This document shows positions 6,158-7,208 of a stretch of DNA of 7,208 bases, one piece after another. A program made the position numbers and the translations under genes. Position 1 is the first letter of the stretch. Every line of letters starts with the position of its first letter. Below the pieces are notes generated by a model. That model had not been told where the DNA came from. It ran no database searches and saw only the letters and a list, made by a program, of their open reading frames with translations. Source of the stretch: Lachnospiraceae bacterium (GTDB taxonomy: Bacteria > Bacillota > Clostridia > Lachnospirales > Lachnospiraceae); the NCBI GenBank assembly GCA_900771955.1, contig CAAGPW010000152.1:1-7208 (forward strand). The letters run 5' to 3'.

Positions 6158-6867
6158 AGGATCTCCCTCCTTATATGCAGCTTTACAAGATCAGTATTGA
6201 TATAATCGAACGCGTACATCACCGGTCTGTCCTGACTGTCAAAATGAAGCTGCTCCATCAAAATGACCGGACTGTTCAAAAAGCGTTCCGCCTCCATGTC
6301 CCATTCATTTCTGTGGCTGAGTCCCTTGATCGAACTCTCCGCGTAAGTAACTTTAAGCCCGCAGTCATCGGAGAGCATTTTTAAGATACTGCCCGAAAGT
6401 CCGCCGTCAAAAATATTGCCGACAAGCTTCTGCGGAAACACATTGTAGGAGAATGCGACCGGCTGACCGTCTGCCGTTCTCGCACGGTTTACCACAACGA
6501 TCTTTTCATCCTGCGATAATCCCATTTTTCTTTGGATGTGACCGGTCGGCAGCTCATGTGTCGTGCTTCGGAACACACTGCCCGCCTGATAGCCCGCGTC
6601 TTTTATCATCGTTCCGACTGAAGTGAGCAAAAGCAGCGGATTTTCCATGACTTTTTTATTCTCTGTGACATAAGTTCCCGAACCATGACGCTTCTCAATC
6701 ATGCCCTTCTGCTGAAGGATGTTTAAGGTCTCACGCACCGTGGAGCGCCCCACGCCGTATTCCCGCGCAAGCTCGATTTCCCCCGGGAGCTTCTGTCCGA
6801 TCTGCCATTCACCGTTTCTGATTTTTGCCGCGAGTATTTCCGCGACCTGTTCATATCTGTACTGCAT
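6154..6867 (-). CDS. GntR-family (HutC/UTRA) transcriptional regulator
   Basis: With the start chosen here the protein has 237 residues, normal for HutC-type GntR regulators. Residues 1-70 form the winged helix-turn-helix: YEQVAEILAAKI.NGE, KLPGEIELAREYGV, recognition helix RSTVRETLNILQQKG and wing IEKRHGSGTYV. From about 85 to 233 is a UTRA effector domain, with the landmarks NRARTADGQPVAFS (127-140) and DRPVMYAFDYI (213-223). Such domains usually sense a phosphorylated sugar or small metabolite that releases repression. I chose the ATG at 6865-6867 because GAGGAAGGA (6878-6886) lies ten bases upstream and the protein then begins like its relatives. A longer frame opens at 6915, but it has no ribosome binding site, would begin at about the predicted transcription start and would make the first operator part of the gene. 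A TTG at 6868-6870 is a further alternative. The gene heads the operon and probably controls both it and itself. Confidence 0.92.
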   Translation of the reverse strand: MQYRYEQVAEILAAKIRNGEWQIGQKLPGEIELAREYGVGRSTVRETLNILQQKGMIEKRHGSGTYVTENKKVMENPLLLLTSVGTMIKDAGYQAGSVFRSTTHELPTGHIQRKMGLSQDEKIVVVNRARTADGQPVAFSYNVFPQKLVGNIFDGGLSGSILKMLSDDCGLKVTYAESSIKGLSHRNEWDMEAERFLNSPVILMEQLHFDSQDRPVMYAFDYINTDLVKLHIRREIL

Positions 6868-6877
6868 CAATTTCTTA

Positions 6878-6886
6878 TCCTTCCTC
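6878..6886 (-). promoter_or_regulatory. Ribosome binding site fixing the regulator start
   Basis: GAGGAAGGA on the minus strand lies ten bases before the ATG at 6865-6867 and seven before an in-frame TTG at 6868-6870. The ATGs at 6915 and 6906 have no comparable sequence upstream. Confidence 0.7.
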
Positions 6887-6890
6887 GCGC

Positions 6891-6911
6891 AAAAGTTGTC
6901 TGACATCTTTT
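6891..6911. promoter_or_regulatory. Proximal 21-bp operator palindrome (O1)
   Basis: The site consists of AAAAGTTGTC (6891-6900), a central T, and GACATCTTTT (6902-6911). Ten positions on each side are complementary except one pair. It lies between the candidate -10 box and the ribosome binding site, roughly +5 to +25 from the predicted start, where a bound repressor would block transcription. A near-identical copy lies at 6985-7005. Binding by the neighbouring GntR/HutC protein is inferred from position and symmetry. Confidence 0.75.
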
Positions 6912-6921
6912 GCATGTTTTT

Positions 6922-6951
6922 ATTCTAACGGTGCAATGTAAAATCTGTTAC
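6922..6951 (-). promoter_or_regulatory. Candidate sigma-A promoter of the regulator-transporter operon
   Basis: On the minus strand GTAACA (6946-6951, 4 of 6 to TTGACA) and TAGAAT (6922-6927, 5 of 6 to TATAAT) are 18 bp apart. Transcription would start near 6915, about 48 bases before the ATG at 6867. The promoter is flanked by the two operator palindromes, which supports its position. The weak -35 and AT-rich upstream DNA suggest moderate strength or help from another factor. Confidence 0.5.
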
Positions 6952-6984
6952 CCTGTTCCCGTAAAGTTTTGGTAAATTTTACTT

Positions 6985-7005
6985 AAAAGAGGTCTGACAT
7001 CTTTT
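6985..7005. promoter_or_regulatory. Distal 21-bp operator palindrome (O2)
   Basis: The site consists of AAAAGAGGTC (6985-6994), a central T (6995), and GACATCTTTT (6996-7005). Again only one of ten symmetric pairs is mismatched, and 19 of 21 bases match the proximal site. The centres are 94 bp apart, close to nine helical turns, so two bound dimers would face the same side of the helix and could form a loop around the promoter. A loose half-site (TCTGACAA) follows at 7009-7016. Confidence 0.7.
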
Positions 7006-7032
7006 CTTCTGACAACGATGGCATGTAACAAA

Positions 7033-7047
7033 GTGTGCTTCGCACAC
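7033..7047 (-). other. GTGTGC/GCACAC hairpin, possible weak terminator
   Basis: GTGTGC (7033-7038) and GCACAC (7042-7047) form a perfect six-pair stem with a three-base loop. On the minus strand the tip reads GCGAAGC, a sequence known to form an unusually stable DNA mini-hairpin. The stem is followed there by TTTGTT, so it could be a weak terminator for a gene beyond the right edge. The T tract is short and broken. Confidence 0.4.
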
Positions 7048-7208
7048 GTTTGCGCGCAAGCGGATAGCATAGCTATCACTTCGTCTCCGCGCGCTGCGCA
7101 TCCTCGCAAGCTTGTCTGCTTTTACGCTATAGGGAAGATCATAATTACATTCTTTATCCCATTAACGTAACGAGGTCTTTCCTATAGCGTAAAAACAGCA
7201 GCCGGATA
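7033..7208. repeat. Palindrome-rich intergenic element, probably an interspersed repeat
   Basis: No reading frame or recognisable gene is visible here. Instead there are nested palindromes: GTGTGC/GCACAC (7033-7047), GCGCGC at 7052-7057 against 7089-7094, GCGGA/TCCGC (7060-7064 with 7086-7090), GATAGC/GCTATC (7063-7077) and the eight-base palindrome CAAGCTTG (7107-7114). They are followed by two inverted arms sharing the core CCTATAGCGTAAAA, at 7117-7137 and 7177-7197, which match 19 of 21 bases across a 39-bp spacer. This density of structure with no gene suggests a REP/MITE-like repeat or a structured RNA. It continues to, and may be cut by, the right edge. Confidence 0.5.

Noticed and set aside
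7033..7208. CRISPR array, attachment site or full insertion sequence at the right edge
   Set aside because: The repeats are inverted, not regularly spaced direct repeats. No transposase or integrase frame is present and no target-site duplication is visible within the window.

Overview
The window looks like chromosomal DNA from a spore-forming Firmicute, most likely a Lachnospiraceae-type Clostridia. This rests on a moderate GC content, strong AGGAG-type ribosome binding sites, a spore maturation gene (spmB), a tRNA gene that does not encode its CCA end, and the general look of the proteins. The genus cannot be fixed from the sequence. Every gene I can support lies on the minus strand, so the window reads from right to left.

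Right edge (about 7006-7208): no coding sequence. It holds a cluster of nested palindromes and a 21-bp imperfect inverted repeat, probably an interspersed repeat element. Next (6868-7005) comes the control region of a sugar-type ABC transporter operon, with a candidate sigma-A promoter and two near-identical 21-bp palindromes that look like the operators of the GntR/HutC-family repressor encoded just downstream.

Central operon (6867 to about 1150): GntR/UTRA regulator, MalG-type permease (GTGA overlap with the regulator), lipoprotein solute-binding protein, MalF-type permease, a soluble ComEC-like metallo-beta-lactamase-fold hydrolase (abutting the permease stop codon), and an inositol-monophosphatase-family phosphatase. 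No ATPase is encoded, so the importer probably uses a shared MsiK/UgpC-type ATPase from elsewhere. My inference is that the operon imports an organic compound and processes it inside the cell through a metallohydrolase and a phosphomonoesterase. A phosphorylated or phosphodiester-containing polyol or sugar is one candidate, but the substrate is not shown by the sequence.

Left part (1150-1): a GTG-started spmB without spmA beside it; an initiator tRNA-fMet gene with a textbook TTGACA-17-TATAAT promoter; a decayed C-terminal fragment of a GNAT acetyltransferase directly downstream of the tRNA; and the first 40 codons of a ketopantoate-reductase-family (PanE/ApbA) gene cut by the window edge, whose leader carries a perfect 14-bp tandem duplication abutting the ribosome binding site.
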